DNA from: an uncultured Flavobacteriaceae bacterium
GTDB lineage: Bacteria; Bacteroidota; Bacteroidia; Flavobacteriales; Flavobacteriaceae
DNA: 35,354 nt
NCBI GenBank assembly: GCA_913052585.1
Contig: CAJXEB010000021.1
Coordinates: 1-35,354, forward strand
Reading direction: 5' to 3'
The translations under genes were made by a program, and so were the position numbers. The notes under the pieces are model-generated. The model did no database searches, was not told the origin of the DNA, and saw nothing but the letters and a program-made list of their open reading frames with translations. Shown piece by piece: positions 7,292-18,101 of this stretch; the first letter of the stretch is position 1, and each line of letters opens with the position of its first letter.

Positions 7292-7570
7292 TTAATCTGC
7301 CAAAACAATTGCTTTATTATCTTTCATTTCAATAGTACCACTATTTATTTTTAAAGACCATCTCCCGTCATTTTCCTTAGAGAATTTATCTTCAAATCCT
7401 TTAGTAAATGTAGGTTCTCCTTTAAATTTTACTTTTCCATTTTGTAAAGATGATACAATAGATGCGTGGTTATTTAACATCTGAAACTCACCATCTACTC
7501 CTGGTACTGTTAAAGATTCTACTTCACCACTTACTAAAGAAGCTTCTGGAGTTACTATTTCTAAATACAT
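7292..7570 (-). CDS. atpC: ATP synthase F1 subunit epsilon, short form
   Basis: A 92-residue protein with the N-terminal beta-sandwich of F1 epsilon: MYLEIVTPEASLVSGEVESL, then VPGVDGEFQMLNNHASIVSSL. It belongs to the central stalk of F1 at the membrane and couples rotation to catalysis. It stops after the sandwich and lacks the C-terminal helical hairpin found in about 135-residue epsilon subunits. That hairpin inhibits ATP hydrolysis in other bacteria. The short form is, as far as I recall, usual in Bacteroidota and not a truncation. It follows atpD by 22 bases in one transcript ending at the 7240-7268 hairpin. Confidence 0.95.
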   Translation of the reverse strand: MYLEIVTPEASLVSGEVESLTVPGVDGEFQMLNNHASIVSSLQNGKVKFKGEPTFTKGFEDKFSKENDGRWSLKINSGTIEMKDNKAIVLAD

Positions 7571-7592
7571 AATTTATTCTTTAAATGAGCTA

Positions 7593-9143
<1,551 letters not shown>

Positions 9144-9158
9144 CTATTTTAAACGGGG

Positions 9159-9191
9159 CAAAGATAGTTTTTTTATATTGAAAAAATACAA
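9159..9191 (-). promoter_or_regulatory. Consensus Bacteroidota promoter for atpD-atpC
   Basis: On the minus strand TTG (9191-9189) is followed after 22 bases by TATCTTTG (9166-9159), a perfect match to the -7 box TAnnTTTG. The leader to the atpD ATG would be about 55 bases. Confidence 0.7.
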
Positions 9192-9282
9192 GCCAAAACC
9201 TTAAATTTTTATTCATAAATCATACTGCTTAATTATTACTAATAAGCATCTGTATCCATTAGAAATCAAAATTTCATATAAT

Positions 9283-9313
9283 AAAAAACCGAAGTGTTAA
9301 ACTTCGGTTTTTT
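9283..9313. terminator. Terminator downstream of the SGNH lipoprotein gene
   Basis: A perfect 13-bp stem (9283-9295 with 9301-9313, core ACCGAAGT/ACTTCGGT) and a five-base loop. On the minus strand it is followed by a T-rich tract 20 to 50 bases after the stop at 9336. Apart from this hairpin and the atpD promoter, I see nothing in the 237-base gap 9099-9335. Confidence 0.85.
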
Positions 9314-9335
9314 ATTATTTTATTTATACTAATTA

Positions 9336-10835
9336 TTATAACCCTTCTGGATATAAAACGGTATAATCATTTGCTTTAAGCATAGAACCTGATGCCCCAA
9401 AATTTGAACCATAAGTAGTATCAATAGCTTCTAAAAATTTATTAGCCATATATGCATATCCCTTTGCAGTTAAATGAACGCCATCTAGACTCACTAAACC
9501 TCCAAAAATTAAATCTGTACTCATATTGAAATTATCAAACATAATACCACTTGAATATGCTTCAGATAAAATAACTCTTAAGTCTACAAAAGCAAGACCG
9601 TTTGCAGATGCAAGAGCTTCTACCGTTACAGCATAGGCATCTGTAACTGCTAGCACAGTCTGAGTTTCAATGTCTGTCAATATCCATTGATCTGATAAAG
9701 GAACCGAAACTCCATTGATTAACTGCGGATTGCCATCTACTAGCGTTCCTATGAATGAAGTCGCTGGTAAAACCACTAAATCATTAGATGTTGCTTGTCT
9801 ATAAGAAGGTAATCCTAAAGCCGCTAAATTTGTTAAATCTTCATCTACTAAAGTTACCGCATTTTGACCAGCTGCAAAATTGATTGTTCTAGCAGCTCTT
9901 TCTGAAGCTGTTATTAATTGACCTGCTTCAGCTGCCAGTAAACCACCATTATATTGAGCAAAAGCACCATTTAATTGAGCTGCGGTAGCAGCATCTAAGG
10001 GCACTGCGTTGTAAGGTACTGTTGTAAAATAAGGCAAATCGGTTACATATGGAACATTTGAAAGCACACCCTTAGCTCCGTTAGCTGTTAAACCAGCTAC
10101 TATTGCGCCTGCAACTCCTGCAAATACTTGTGGATCTGTAATATCATTACCTCCGTAAGTAGCAGGGTCAAAATTTCCTGTTTGGTCTACACCTGATCCT
10201 CCTGAGGTTGCATAACCTAAAACATCATTACCTCCCATAACAGATACTGTAAAGAATGTTCCATTTTGAGAAACTGCATCTTCTAAAACGGTAGCATTTG
10301 GATTGGAAGCCATTCTAGCGAAATATGGATTTGCTTGTCCAGTAGGAACTCCAGCAACATTACCATAACCTGGAGCTAATAAATGAAAACTTTTCGCTCC
10401 TGGAACCCCCATATTGTTAAAAGGTCCAGCTAATACATTAGAAACTTCAGTAGTTGGAGTACTACTTACTACACCTAGTCCAGATCCAGTAAAGTATAAT
10501 CTTGGACCTGCTATTTGTACTCCTCCTAGAAGTAAGCCTCCAACATTATCACTTACCAATGGTTGTCTAAATTCACCCCCACCAGCATTTGCCATTGCTC
10601 CTGCTAATGAATTTGGAAACGAATTGTTTTGACTCGCAATAAATAAAGAACCATCAGAAATTCCAGCAGAAAAAGAAGCTCCAATAGCCACATAATTTGA
10701 AAAATCTGCTGTTCCTGAAGTTAAAGGTATTACATCTTCAACTGGTATGTCGAATTCAAGTTCAGAACAAGACACTAACAGAGTAGTTGCTAAAGCAAAT
10801 ACTCCAATACTTTTATATATATTTAATATTTTCAT
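9336..10835 (-). CDS. SGNH/GDSL-hydrolase lipoprotein
   Basis: A 499-residue lipoprotein: a signal peptide with lipobox LVSC (Cys23), then an SGNH/GDSL hydrolase core. Block I is YVAIGASFSAG with nucleophile Ser54. A conserved Gly follows in NMGVPGAKS (block II), then GGNDVLG (201-207) with the oxyanion Asn203, and block V is LDGVHLTAKGYAYM with Asp451 and His454. The catalytic set is complete, so it should be an active esterase or acyl hydrolase, probably at the outer membrane. A long insertion between blocks III and V makes it larger than classical 200-residue members. The gene starts 17 bases after the TonB-dependent receptor stop, so the two are surely co-transcribed and probably act on one ligand, perhaps a lipid or an acylated compound (inference). 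Confidence 0.88.
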   Translation of the reverse strand: MKILNIYKSIGVFALATTLLVSCSELEFDIPVEDVIPLTSGTADFSNYVAIGASFSAGISDGSLFIASQNNSFPNSLAGAMANAGGGEFRQPLVSDNVGGLLLGGVQIAGPRLYFTGSGLGVVSSTPTTEVSNVLAGPFNNMGVPGAKSFHLLAPGYGNVAGVPTGQANPYFARMASNPNATVLEDAVSQNGTFFTVSVMGGNDVLGYATSGGSGVDQTGNFDPATYGGNDITDPQVFAGVAGAIVAGLTANGAKGVLSNVPYVTDLPYFTTVPYNAVPLDAATAAQLNGAFAQYNGGLLAAEAGQLITASERAARTINFAAGQNAVTLVDEDLTNLAALGLPSYRQATSNDLVVLPATSFIGTLVDGNPQLINGVSVPLSDQWILTDIETQTVLAVTDAYAVTVEALASANGLAFVDLRVILSEAYSSGIMFDNFNMSTDLIFGGLVSLDGVHLTAKGYAYMANKFLEAIDTTYGSNFGASGSMLKANDYTVLYPEGL

Positions 10836-10852
10836 ATTATTATTTTTTATTA

Positions 10853-13621
10853 TTAATTGTTGATAGTTAAAGAGATGTAATATTGAGATCCAATATTACC
10901 AGTACCCACTGCACTTTGATATTCCGTACCTCCTAAATTTGTTGCTCCTACTTTAATAACAGATTTTATTGCAGGGATTCCATAATTTATCTGAGCGTCT
11001 ACTAAATAGATTTCTGGCATTACTGCATTAGCAATACTTGATTCCCATAAATATTCTCCCTTATAACGTCCGTCAACATTAAACCCAAAGTTTTTAAATA
11101 ACTCTGTATTCCCAATTGAAATTTTTACTTGATGCTCTGGAGTATTAAATCCAGCACTAAAATCTGGGTCTGAAGCTTGATCAAAATCAAATTGTGCATA
11201 GGTATAATTTGCTCCAAAAATAAAGTTACCAGCTAATTTAACATTTCCACCAACTACAACTCCATAAGAAGATACATCCGCTTTAGAGTTAGAGTACAAT
11301 TGGAAGGCTTGAAACTGACCAGTTGCTATATCTGTAATACCCGAAGCATCAGAAGTACTTCCATTTTCAGGAGTAATTACAATTTTTTGATTGATAAATC
11401 CATCATAAATGTTATAGTAAACATTAGCATCTAAATTAACTAGACCTACTTTACCTCTATACCCTATATCAAAAGCAGTAACTTTTTCTTGTTCAACCAA
11501 AGGAGTTACTACAGATTCTAATACTGTTGGATCTCCTGTTGCTGCAAATAGCGCTACTGATGTTCTTGTGTAAGAATCATAGTAAGCATCTCGACCTGTT
11601 AAACTGGTTCCAGGTAAAATTCTGTCTAAATTATCAGGAGAAGAACCCACTAAAATAGCTCTACCTACATCAAACCCAATAAATAATGATTGGGTGTCTG
11701 GATTTCTAAATCCTGTTTGAAAAGAAGCTCTAATATTATGTTGTTTTTTATCACCTGCAGCATACGTTAAAGAAAGTCTTGGTGAAAATTTAGCGTCAAA
11801 AAACTCATTTTTATCATAACGAATCGAAGCTGTTAATTTCATACGTTCTTCAGCTAAAAACTTTTTAGAAGCTTGAACATACGACCCATATTCACTATAA
11901 TCAATAGACCCATCATAATCGGTAAAAATGGTTCCATCAGAATTTAATGAATATTGTCTATAAGAACCTCCAACTTGAAGATCCATATAATCATTTAAAA
12001 GACTTCTGAAATTATAATTACCCTCACCAACATACATTTTTGTATTATCGACAAATTTAGAACCTGTATCAACATTTGGATCGTTAATAATTCGATCGTA
12101 TTCATTCTTAAATGCTGCTGTTCCTGGTTGTAAGGTATAAGCGTCATCTGCAACAATTCTAGCACCTGCATGCGCTTGCTCACTAGTAGCCCCACCTAAA
12201 GTAGCTTGCAAATAAGCTCCTGTATAAGTACCAAACCATTCTTGAGCATTAATTTTACTTAAATTAATTCCAGTAAATCGCATATCGTAAGAATTACCAG
12301 CAGTTTCATTAATCATATAACCTCTAACAAAAAAGTCTTTGCTTTTAAGCTCTAATTTATGCTGTTGCATTAAGAAGTTATCCAATTGATATCTGTTAGC
12401 ACCTTGATAAATTGTTCTTCCAAATCCTAATTTAGAATTCCAAACTAATTCCAAATCACCTCCTGTTGGTCTATAATTTAATGAGAAATCTGCTTTACCA
12501 CTTCCAGCTCCATAGTCAGTAACATCTTGCTCTCTATATCCTGTTCTTGAAACATTGTCCTTAGGAACTAATGCACTAGACCCAGCAGGAATTAACCCTT
12601 GAGCCTCTAATGATTGTGCAACTCCGTTTAAATCTGTACCCAATGCACTTAAATTAACCTCATCACCATAAATATTCAACCCATCGTGTGCTGGCTGATT
12701 TGCAAAAGGAACTATTTCATCAGGCAATCCAGCAGATCTTAAGCTATATTGATTATCATCTGTAGCATACCATTCTGTACCTTGTAAGTATGAAAATGAT
12801 GCTTTTGCTGCAAATTTATCACTAAACTTATGTGCTGCTCTAACTCCAAAATCGTAAAAGTTATTATCTCCTGCTGCTTTTTGTGAAGTAATACCTGTTT
12901 TCACATATACACTTATCCCTTCATGATCAAAAGGACTTTTACTAGTCATAAATAAAATACCATTAAAAGCATTTGCCCCATATAAAGCAGAAGAAGCTCC
13001 AGGCAATAGTTCAACACTATTTACATCTAATTCGCTCATTCCTAAAAAGTTTCCAATTGCAAAGTTTAATGCTGGGGAAGCATTATCCATTCCATCAACT
13101 AATTGAACAAAACGAGTGTTTGCAAATGTTGCAAAACCACGAGTATTTATTGAATTAAATGTTAAACTCCCTTTATTAATATCTACTCCTTTTAGATTTT
13201 CTAAACTAGAATAGAAATCAGGTGAAGTTGCGTTTTTAATATCTCTAGCATCAAATCTTTCGATAGTTACGGGAGATTCTCTAACACTTTCAGGAGTTCT
13301 AGAAGCTGAAACTACAACTTCATCTAATTCATCTCCTTCATTTAATGTTACTTTAAAAATTTGATTGTTGGATGCTACTTCTTGAGTAACTGACTGATAA
13401 CCTACACTACTAATGTTAATTGAAAAAGGTGGAACTTGATCAACTGTTAATGTAAAATTACCATCAAAATCTGTAGATGTTCCAATAGCAGCGCCTACAA
13501 TAACGATATTAGCGCCTAAAACTGGTTCTTGGGATTGATCTACAACATTCCCGGTTATTGTGGTTTGTGAAAAAGCTACTATGCTAAAACACATACAAAA
13601 TAAAGTAATAATTGTCTTCAT
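10853..13621 (-). CDS. TonB-dependent outer-membrane receptor
   Basis: A 922-residue receptor when started at the ATG at 13621, which gives a proper signal peptide (MKTIITLFCMCFSIVAFSQ). The reading frame is open 35 codons further upstream, but that extension looks non-coding. Order: signal (1-19), carboxypeptidase-regulatory-like domain (20-95, GNVVDQSQEPVLGANIVIVG), TonB-box-like EVVVSAS (101-107), plug (about 113-230 with NTRGFATFANTRFVQLVDG and the LPGASSALYGANAFNGIL motif), then a 22-strand barrel to the C-terminus. It imports a ligand across the outer membrane using TonB energy. No SusD partner follows; an SGNH lipoprotein does. The ligand is unknown. Confidence 0.93.
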   Translation of the reverse strand: MKTIITLFCMCFSIVAFSQTTITGNVVDQSQEPVLGANIVIVGAAIGTSTDFDGNFTLTVDQVPPFSINISSVGYQSVTQEVASNNQIFKVTLNEGDELDEVVVSASRTPESVRESPVTIERFDARDIKNATSPDFYSSLENLKGVDINKGSLTFNSINTRGFATFANTRFVQLVDGMDNASPALNFAIGNFLGMSELDVNSVELLPGASSALYGANAFNGILFMTSKSPFDHEGISVYVKTGITSQKAAGDNNFYDFGVRAAHKFSDKFAAKASFSYLQGTEWYATDDNQYSLRSAGLPDEIVPFANQPAHDGLNIYGDEVNLSALGTDLNGVAQSLEAQGLIPAGSSALVPKDNVSRTGYREQDVTDYGAGSGKADFSLNYRPTGGDLELVWNSKLGFGRTIYQGANRYQLDNFLMQQHKLELKSKDFFVRGYMINETAGNSYDMRFTGINLSKINAQEWFGTYTGAYLQATLGGATSEQAHAGARIVADDAYTLQPGTAAFKNEYDRIINDPNVDTGSKFVDNTKMYVGEGNYNFRSLLNDYMDLQVGGSYRQYSLNSDGTIFTDYDGSIDYSEYGSYVQASKKFLAEERMKLTASIRYDKNEFFDAKFSPRLSLTYAAGDKKQHNIRASFQTGFRNPDTQSLFIGFDVGRAILVGSSPDNLDRILPGTSLTGRDAYYDSYTRTSVALFAATGDPTVLESVVTPLVEQEKVTAFDIGYRGKVGLVNLDANVYYNIYDGFINQKIVITPENGSTSDASGITDIATGQFQAFQLYSNSKADVSSYGVVVGGNVKLAGNFIFGANYTYAQFDFDQASDPDFSAGFNTPEHQVKISIGNTELFKNFGFNVDGRYKGEYLWESSIANAVMPEIYLVDAQINYGIPAIKSVIKVGATNLGGTEYQSAVGTGNIGSQYYISLTINN

Positions 13622-13739
13622 ATATTTATTTGAATTGATTTTTAATTCCGAAATATACACAATTTTAGCTATTATTAATAGGCTAGCGTATGTAAAATGA
13701 GAATAAATTTGAAAACAAACAAACAAAAAAACTTTAAAA

Positions 13740-15587
13740 TTACTCTACTGTAACGGCTTTTGCTAAATTTCTAGGTTGATCAACATTTCTATCCAACATT
13801 AAAGCAATATGATAGGAAAGTAATTGTAATGGTATTGTTGTCACCAATGGCGAAAGGGTTTCTGGAGTATTTGGAACCTCCATAATATAATCTGCCATCT
13901 CCCTAACAATAGTATCACCTTCGGTAACAACAGCAATAATTTTCCCTTTACGTGATTTAATTTCTTGAATGTTACTTACAACTTTTTCGTAATGATTACT
14001 ATTAACAGCAATTACTACAATTGGCATATGCTCATCGATTAACGCAATAGGTCCATGTTTCATTTCGGCAGCAGGATACCCTTCTGCATGAATATAGGAA
14101 ATTTCTTTTAGTTTAAGCGCACCTTCTAATGCTACTGGAAAATTATACCCTCTCCCTAAATAAAGAAAATTAGTAGCATCTTTAAATATTTTTGCAATTT
14201 TTTCAATTTCATCATTCTTCTTTAAAGCAGCTTCTACTTTAGATGGAATTAAATCTAATTCTCTTAAATGCAACATATAGTTGCTTTGAGAAATTGTTCC
14301 TTTTATTTTAGCAAGTTTTAAAGCGATTAAGGTCAATACCGTAATCTGTGTAGTAAATGCTTTTGTTGAAGCAACTCCAATTTCTGGACCTGCATGAGTA
14401 TAAGTGCCACTATGGGTAGCTCTAGAAATAGTAGACCCTACTACATTACAAATTCCATAAACAAAGGCACCTTTTTCTTTTGCCAACTTAATAGCTGCTA
14501 ATGTATCTGCAGTTTCTCCACTTTGTGAGATCGCTATTACAACATCGTTTTCAGTTATAATAGGATTTCTATATCTAAATTCTGAAGCATATTCGACCTC
14601 TACCGGTATTCTTGCCCAATCTTCAAAAATGTATTCGGCAACCAATCCAGCATGCCAAGAGGTACCGCAAGCAACGATAATTATTCTATCGGCATTGATA
14701 AACTTTTCTATATAATCCTCAAGACCTCCTAATCTAATAATCCCTTTATCTGCAAGTAATCTTCCTCTGTAGGTATCCTTAATTACTGAAGGTTGCTCGT
14801 AGATTTCTTTTAACATAAAGTGTTCGTAACCTCCTTTTTCGATTTGCTCCAAATTTAGTTGAAGTTCCTGTATGTATGGCGCTACAATGCTATCGTCTTT
14901 AACTTTTCTAATTTCAATATCTCTACCCAACCTAATAATGGCCATTTCTTCATCTTCAAGATAAATAGCATTATTTGTAAATTCGATAAATGGTGAAGCA
15001 TCACTAGCAACAAAAAACTCATTGTCGCCAATTCCAATAGCAAGAGGACTTCCCAATTTAGCAACTACTATTTCGTCTGGTTTATTTTTATCAAACAATG
15101 CAATAGCATAAGCCCCAACTACCTGGTTTAATGCTACCTGAACAGCTTTTCCTAGTTTAACATTTTCGTTTTTCTTAATATCTTCAATTAGGTTTACCAA
15201 GACTTCTGTATCGGTATCTGAATAAAAAGTATAACCTCTATTGATTAACTCCTTTTTTAAAGCAGCATAATTTTCAATAATCCCATTATGAATGATTACT
15301 AAATCTCCACTATTAGAATAATGTGGATGAGAATTAACATCGTTTGGCTCTCCATGTGTTGCCCAACGGGTATGACCAATTCCTAAATTCCCAATAGTTG
15401 ACATTTCATTAGTAACTTTAAGTTCTAAATCTGCAACTTTTCCTTTTGTTTTACAAAGTTGAATATTTTTACCATCATACAAGGCAATTCCTGCACTGTC
15501 ATAACCTCTATACTCTAAACGTTTTAATCCATTTAGTATAATAGGGTACGCATCTCTTTTTCCAATATATCCAACAATTCCACACAT
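13740..15587 (-). CDS. glmS: Glutamine--fructose-6-phosphate aminotransferase (isomerizing)
   Basis: A 615-residue cytosolic enzyme that makes glucosamine-6-phosphate from fructose-6-phosphate and glutamine, the first committed step to UDP-GlcNAc for peptidoglycan and lipopolysaccharide. The catalytic Cys2 is exposed after Met removal (MCGIVGYIG). The glutaminase domain (about 1-215) contains GHTRWATHG and HNGIIENY. Two SIS domains follow with CGTSWHAG, SQSGETADT and the sugar-phosphate-binding STKAFTTQ. The C-terminus PRNLAKAVTVE is the standard end that closes the active site. The length is normal. It is the last of three genes read from the GT5-like gene, 12 bases after the DUF4270 gene. 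No glmS ribozyme is expected or seen. Confidence 0.98.
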   Translation of the reverse strand: MCGIVGYIGKRDAYPIILNGLKRLEYRGYDSAGIALYDGKNIQLCKTKGKVADLELKVTNEMSTIGNLGIGHTRWATHGEPNDVNSHPHYSNSGDLVIIHNGIIENYAALKKELINRGYTFYSDTDTEVLVNLIEDIKKNENVKLGKAVQVALNQVVGAYAIALFDKNKPDEIVVAKLGSPLAIGIGDNEFFVASDASPFIEFTNNAIYLEDEEMAIIRLGRDIEIRKVKDDSIVAPYIQELQLNLEQIEKGGYEHFMLKEIYEQPSVIKDTYRGRLLADKGIIRLGGLEDYIEKFINADRIIIVACGTSWHAGLVAEYIFEDWARIPVEVEYASEFRYRNPIITENDVVIAISQSGETADTLAAIKLAKEKGAFVYGICNVVGSTISRATHSGTYTHAGPEIGVASTKAFTTQITVLTLIALKLAKIKGTISQSNYMLHLRELDLIPSKVEAALKKNDEIEKIAKIFKDATNFLYLGRGYNFPVALEGALKLKEISYIHAEGYPAAEMKHGPIALIDEHMPIVVIAVNSNHYEKVVSNIQEIKSRKGKIIAVVTEGDTIVREMADYIMEVPNTPETLSPLVTTIPLQLLSYHIALMLDRNVDQPRNLAKAVTVE

Positions 15588-15599
15588 AAGGCTTATCGT

Positions 15600-17240
15600 T
15601 TAGTTAGGTTCTGTATAATAAATTTCTAAAATTAATTTTTTATCCTCATTAAGGGTGTTATTTCCAAAAAGCACGGTTCCTTCATGAGAAATCACACCAC
15701 TTCTTTGCACTGTTCTAATGGTTTTTAAATTTTGATTTGGGTCTTGTAAAGTATCTAGTTTTTGAAAACCGTTTAACAATACATTTTGAGAAGAAATAAG
15801 ACCTAAAGAAACATTTGTTGAATCTTTATTAATTAAATTACTAATATGGTGCGTTAAATTAATTGTGTAAGAAACCCCTAAGTCATCACTATTTCTTTCA
15901 ATTCTTCCCATATGATTTGATATTGCATTATTGGGTTCATCTCCAGATGTTGGATCTAAAAAATAATCTGCTAATACTGTATTATTGTTAATATTATAAA
16001 CGGTAAGCCTTTCTGGCTCTGTTTCTCCACCAACAATTTTACTTTGATCTATGTAAAATTTTAAATTTGCATCATTAATTAACCAATCTTTATCGCGAAG
16101 CACTTCTAATTCATCAGAAATACCGTTGTCATCAACATCTTCACCAAATAGATTAATAACAGTTACGATTCCATCACCTCCTCTTACATACAAGTTCTCT
16201 TCTCCTTCATTTTCATTTGGAGATTCAATTGCAGAAGCAATTTCTGGAGATAATTCGTTATCAAAAACACTTAAATTTACTCCAGCGAAACTTAATATAT
16301 ATTGTTCATAAATAGTATCAATTATAGCCACTCCATCTTCATCTAACACAGGATTACCTGAACTATCTTCTCGAGGTCTTAAAAAATTATAATAAAGCGT
16401 AATATTAGCAAGTCCGGCATTGAAAATAAATAAACTTCCATTATCAGTATTTGATGCAACTTTAAAATACAATCCTCTAAGGTAATCCTTAAAGTTATTG
16501 TTATTACTTAAAACTGACTCCCCTTCTTTATCTAATATTTTTGTTTGAAAATAATCATTAGATAATGGAACCCTGATACCTGGGGCAATAGTCGTAGTGT
16601 CTATTGTCACTACACCATCATCTCCAGTTACATTAGTTATTATACTATGACCTTCATTACTTGGCACAAAGTCTTCTATATCTATAAATAATTCGTTTTG
16701 TAATAAATTATCTTCAAAAAGAGAACCTTGATTAGAATAATAATACTGACGATCTTGAAAATTTGAGTTGGGATCTAAATCTCTTAAATAATAATTAGAT
16801 TCATACATCGAAATATTTATAGGTTCGCTTCCATAAACAGAATCTAAAGTATATGTTGTAACGTCTTCCTCTGTAGTATTATCGTTAAAATACGGAATGT
16901 ATAACATAACACTATCTAATACAATTGCTTGTCCTAGAGAATCTGCAAAAACAGGGTTTGGAGGATTCATTAGTATTTGAGTTATATAATTTACAGTTGA
17001 TTTCCCAAAGGTTCCATCATTATAAATCCCTAATTGACTAACTGGTATTACATTAGTTTGCACTGGAGCTAGTTTCCTGCTATATGCTACTACAGTTTTT
17101 GTATTATCTAGTTCAGACAAGAGACTATCGTCTCCAACAATATCTCCACCTATTGTATTAAAATCTTCCTGACAGGAAACAATAGAAATAATAAAAAATA
17201 ATATTGCCACTATTTTAGGCAAAGTATTTTGTGTTTTCAT
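15600..17240 (-). CDS. DUF4270-family lipoprotein
   Basis: A 546-residue lipoprotein with signal peptide and lipobox (IVSC, Cys23), followed by the family start DFNTIGGDIVGDD. The rest is beta-rich, with repeated Asn/Asp-rich loops and strands such as VDSVMLYIPYFN and FYIDQSKI. It matches the Bacteroidota-specific DUF4270 family by N-terminal pattern, length, and its place between a starch-synthase-like gene and glmS, an order I recall as widespread in Flavobacteriaceae. Its function is unknown. It is likely an outer-membrane-anchored, surface or periplasmic protein. Spacing is 20 bases to the upstream gene and 12 to glmS, indicating an operon. Confidence 0.85.
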   Translation of the reverse strand: MKTQNTLPKIVAILFFIISIVSCQEDFNTIGGDIVGDDSLLSELDNTKTVVAYSRKLAPVQTNVIPVSQLGIYNDGTFGKSTVNYITQILMNPPNPVFADSLGQAIVLDSVMLYIPYFNDNTTEEDVTTYTLDSVYGSEPINISMYESNYYLRDLDPNSNFQDRQYYYSNQGSLFEDNLLQNELFIDIEDFVPSNEGHSIITNVTGDDGVVTIDTTTIAPGIRVPLSNDYFQTKILDKEGESVLSNNNNFKDYLRGLYFKVASNTDNGSLFIFNAGLANITLYYNFLRPREDSSGNPVLDEDGVAIIDTIYEQYILSFAGVNLSVFDNELSPEIASAIESPNENEGEENLYVRGGDGIVTVINLFGEDVDDNGISDELEVLRDKDWLINDANLKFYIDQSKIVGGETEPERLTVYNINNNTVLADYFLDPTSGDEPNNAISNHMGRIERNSDDLGVSYTINLTHHISNLINKDSTNVSLGLISSQNVLLNGFQKLDTLQDPNQNLKTIRTVQRSGVISHEGTVLFGNNTLNEDKKLILEIYYTEPN

Positions 17241-17260
17241 AATAAAATAAAATGATGTAT

Positions 17261-18070
17261 TTATGACAATACTTTTGAAAGGTAAAAATCTAAATAAGCC
17301 GGAGAAATCTCTTCTTTTTTATGATACTTTAACATCGGCATTTCAAGTTCTTTAAGATATTCCTCTAGTTCTTCTGGAAGATCTTCTGAACCATGTATAA
17401 TGGCATCTGAATTTTTTATAGCAACCTTCATCATATTAATGTAATTAGGTTCTTTTAATTCTTCAATATGCTTTTTATCAATCCCATCAAACATAATTTT
17501 ATCAGTAACCTTGGCATTTAATTGCCCTTTAAATCCCTGATTATATACTGATGTAACTATTTTACTGTTTTCAAAAAGAGGTTCTTTATCGTAATACTTT
17601 TTTAAATACAAAGGCAAAAACGAAGCTAACCAACCGTGAACATGAATAATATCTGGTGACCAGTTTAATTTTTTAACGGTTTCAATAACACCTTTAGCAA
17701 AAAAAATAGCTCTTTCGTCATTATCGTCAAAAAGCTTTCCATCTTCATCTTCAAAAGTTGCTTTTCTTTTAAAATAATCTTCATTATCAATAAAATAGAC
17801 TTGCATGCGCTCTTTTGGAATCGACGCTACTTTTATAATAAGCGGAACATCCATGTCATTAATCACCAAATTCATTCCGGATAATCTAATAACCTCATGA
17901 AGTTGATGTCTACGTTCGTTAATATTACCGTAACGAGGCATAAAAATTCTAATTTGACCTTTATTACTGTTTACCATTCGAGGTGCTTCAAACGACATTG
18001 AAGAAATCTCGGTTTCAGGTAAATATGGTATTACTTCTGAAGACACATATAAGATTCTTTTATCTTTCAT
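17261..18070 (-). CDS. GT5 (starch/glycogen synthase)-like N-terminal domain protein
   Basis: A 269-residue protein from the ATG at 18070; a ten-codon extension upstream is possible but looks like leader. It resembles only the N-terminal Rossmann domain of family GT5 glycogen synthases: ILYVSSEVIPY (6-16), then IRIFMPRYG, and IIHVHGWLASFLP (141-153). Key features are missing. The KxGGL loop that binds ADP-glucose is replaced (YLPETEISS), the HxHDW motif reads HVHGW, and the whole C-terminal GT1 half (about 200 residues) is absent. Databases usually label such proteins glycogen/starch synthase, but catalysis as a normal synthase looks unlikely. It heads an operon with the DUF4270 gene and glmS and is divergent from panC. 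Confidence 0.8.
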   Translation of the reverse strand: MKDKRILYVSSEVIPYLPETEISSMSFEAPRMVNSNKGQIRIFMPRYGNINERRHQLHEVIRLSGMNLVINDMDVPLIIKVASIPKERMQVYFIDNEDYFKRKATFEDEDGKLFDDNDERAIFFAKGVIETVKKLNWSPDIIHVHGWLASFLPLYLKKYYDKEPLFENSKIVTSVYNQGFKGQLNAKVTDKIMFDGIDKKHIEELKEPNYINMMKVAIKNSDAIIHGSEDLPEELEEYLKELEMPMLKYHKKEEISPAYLDFYLSKVLS

Positions 18071-18101
18071 ATATAATTTTTTCGTGGTGTATAAAAACAT
18101 G

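Noticed and set aside
9336-13621. SusC/SusD polysaccharide utilisation locus
   Set aside because: The lipoprotein is an SGNH hydrolase, not SusD, and no glycan-degrading enzymes are nearby.
10853-13726. Longer start for the TonB-dependent receptor at 13726
   Set aside because: The extra 35 residues precede a perfect signal peptide at 13621 and look like translated leader.
13696-13752. Tiny plus-strand open frame of 18 codons
   Set aside because: Too short, low complexity, and overlaps the end of glmS.
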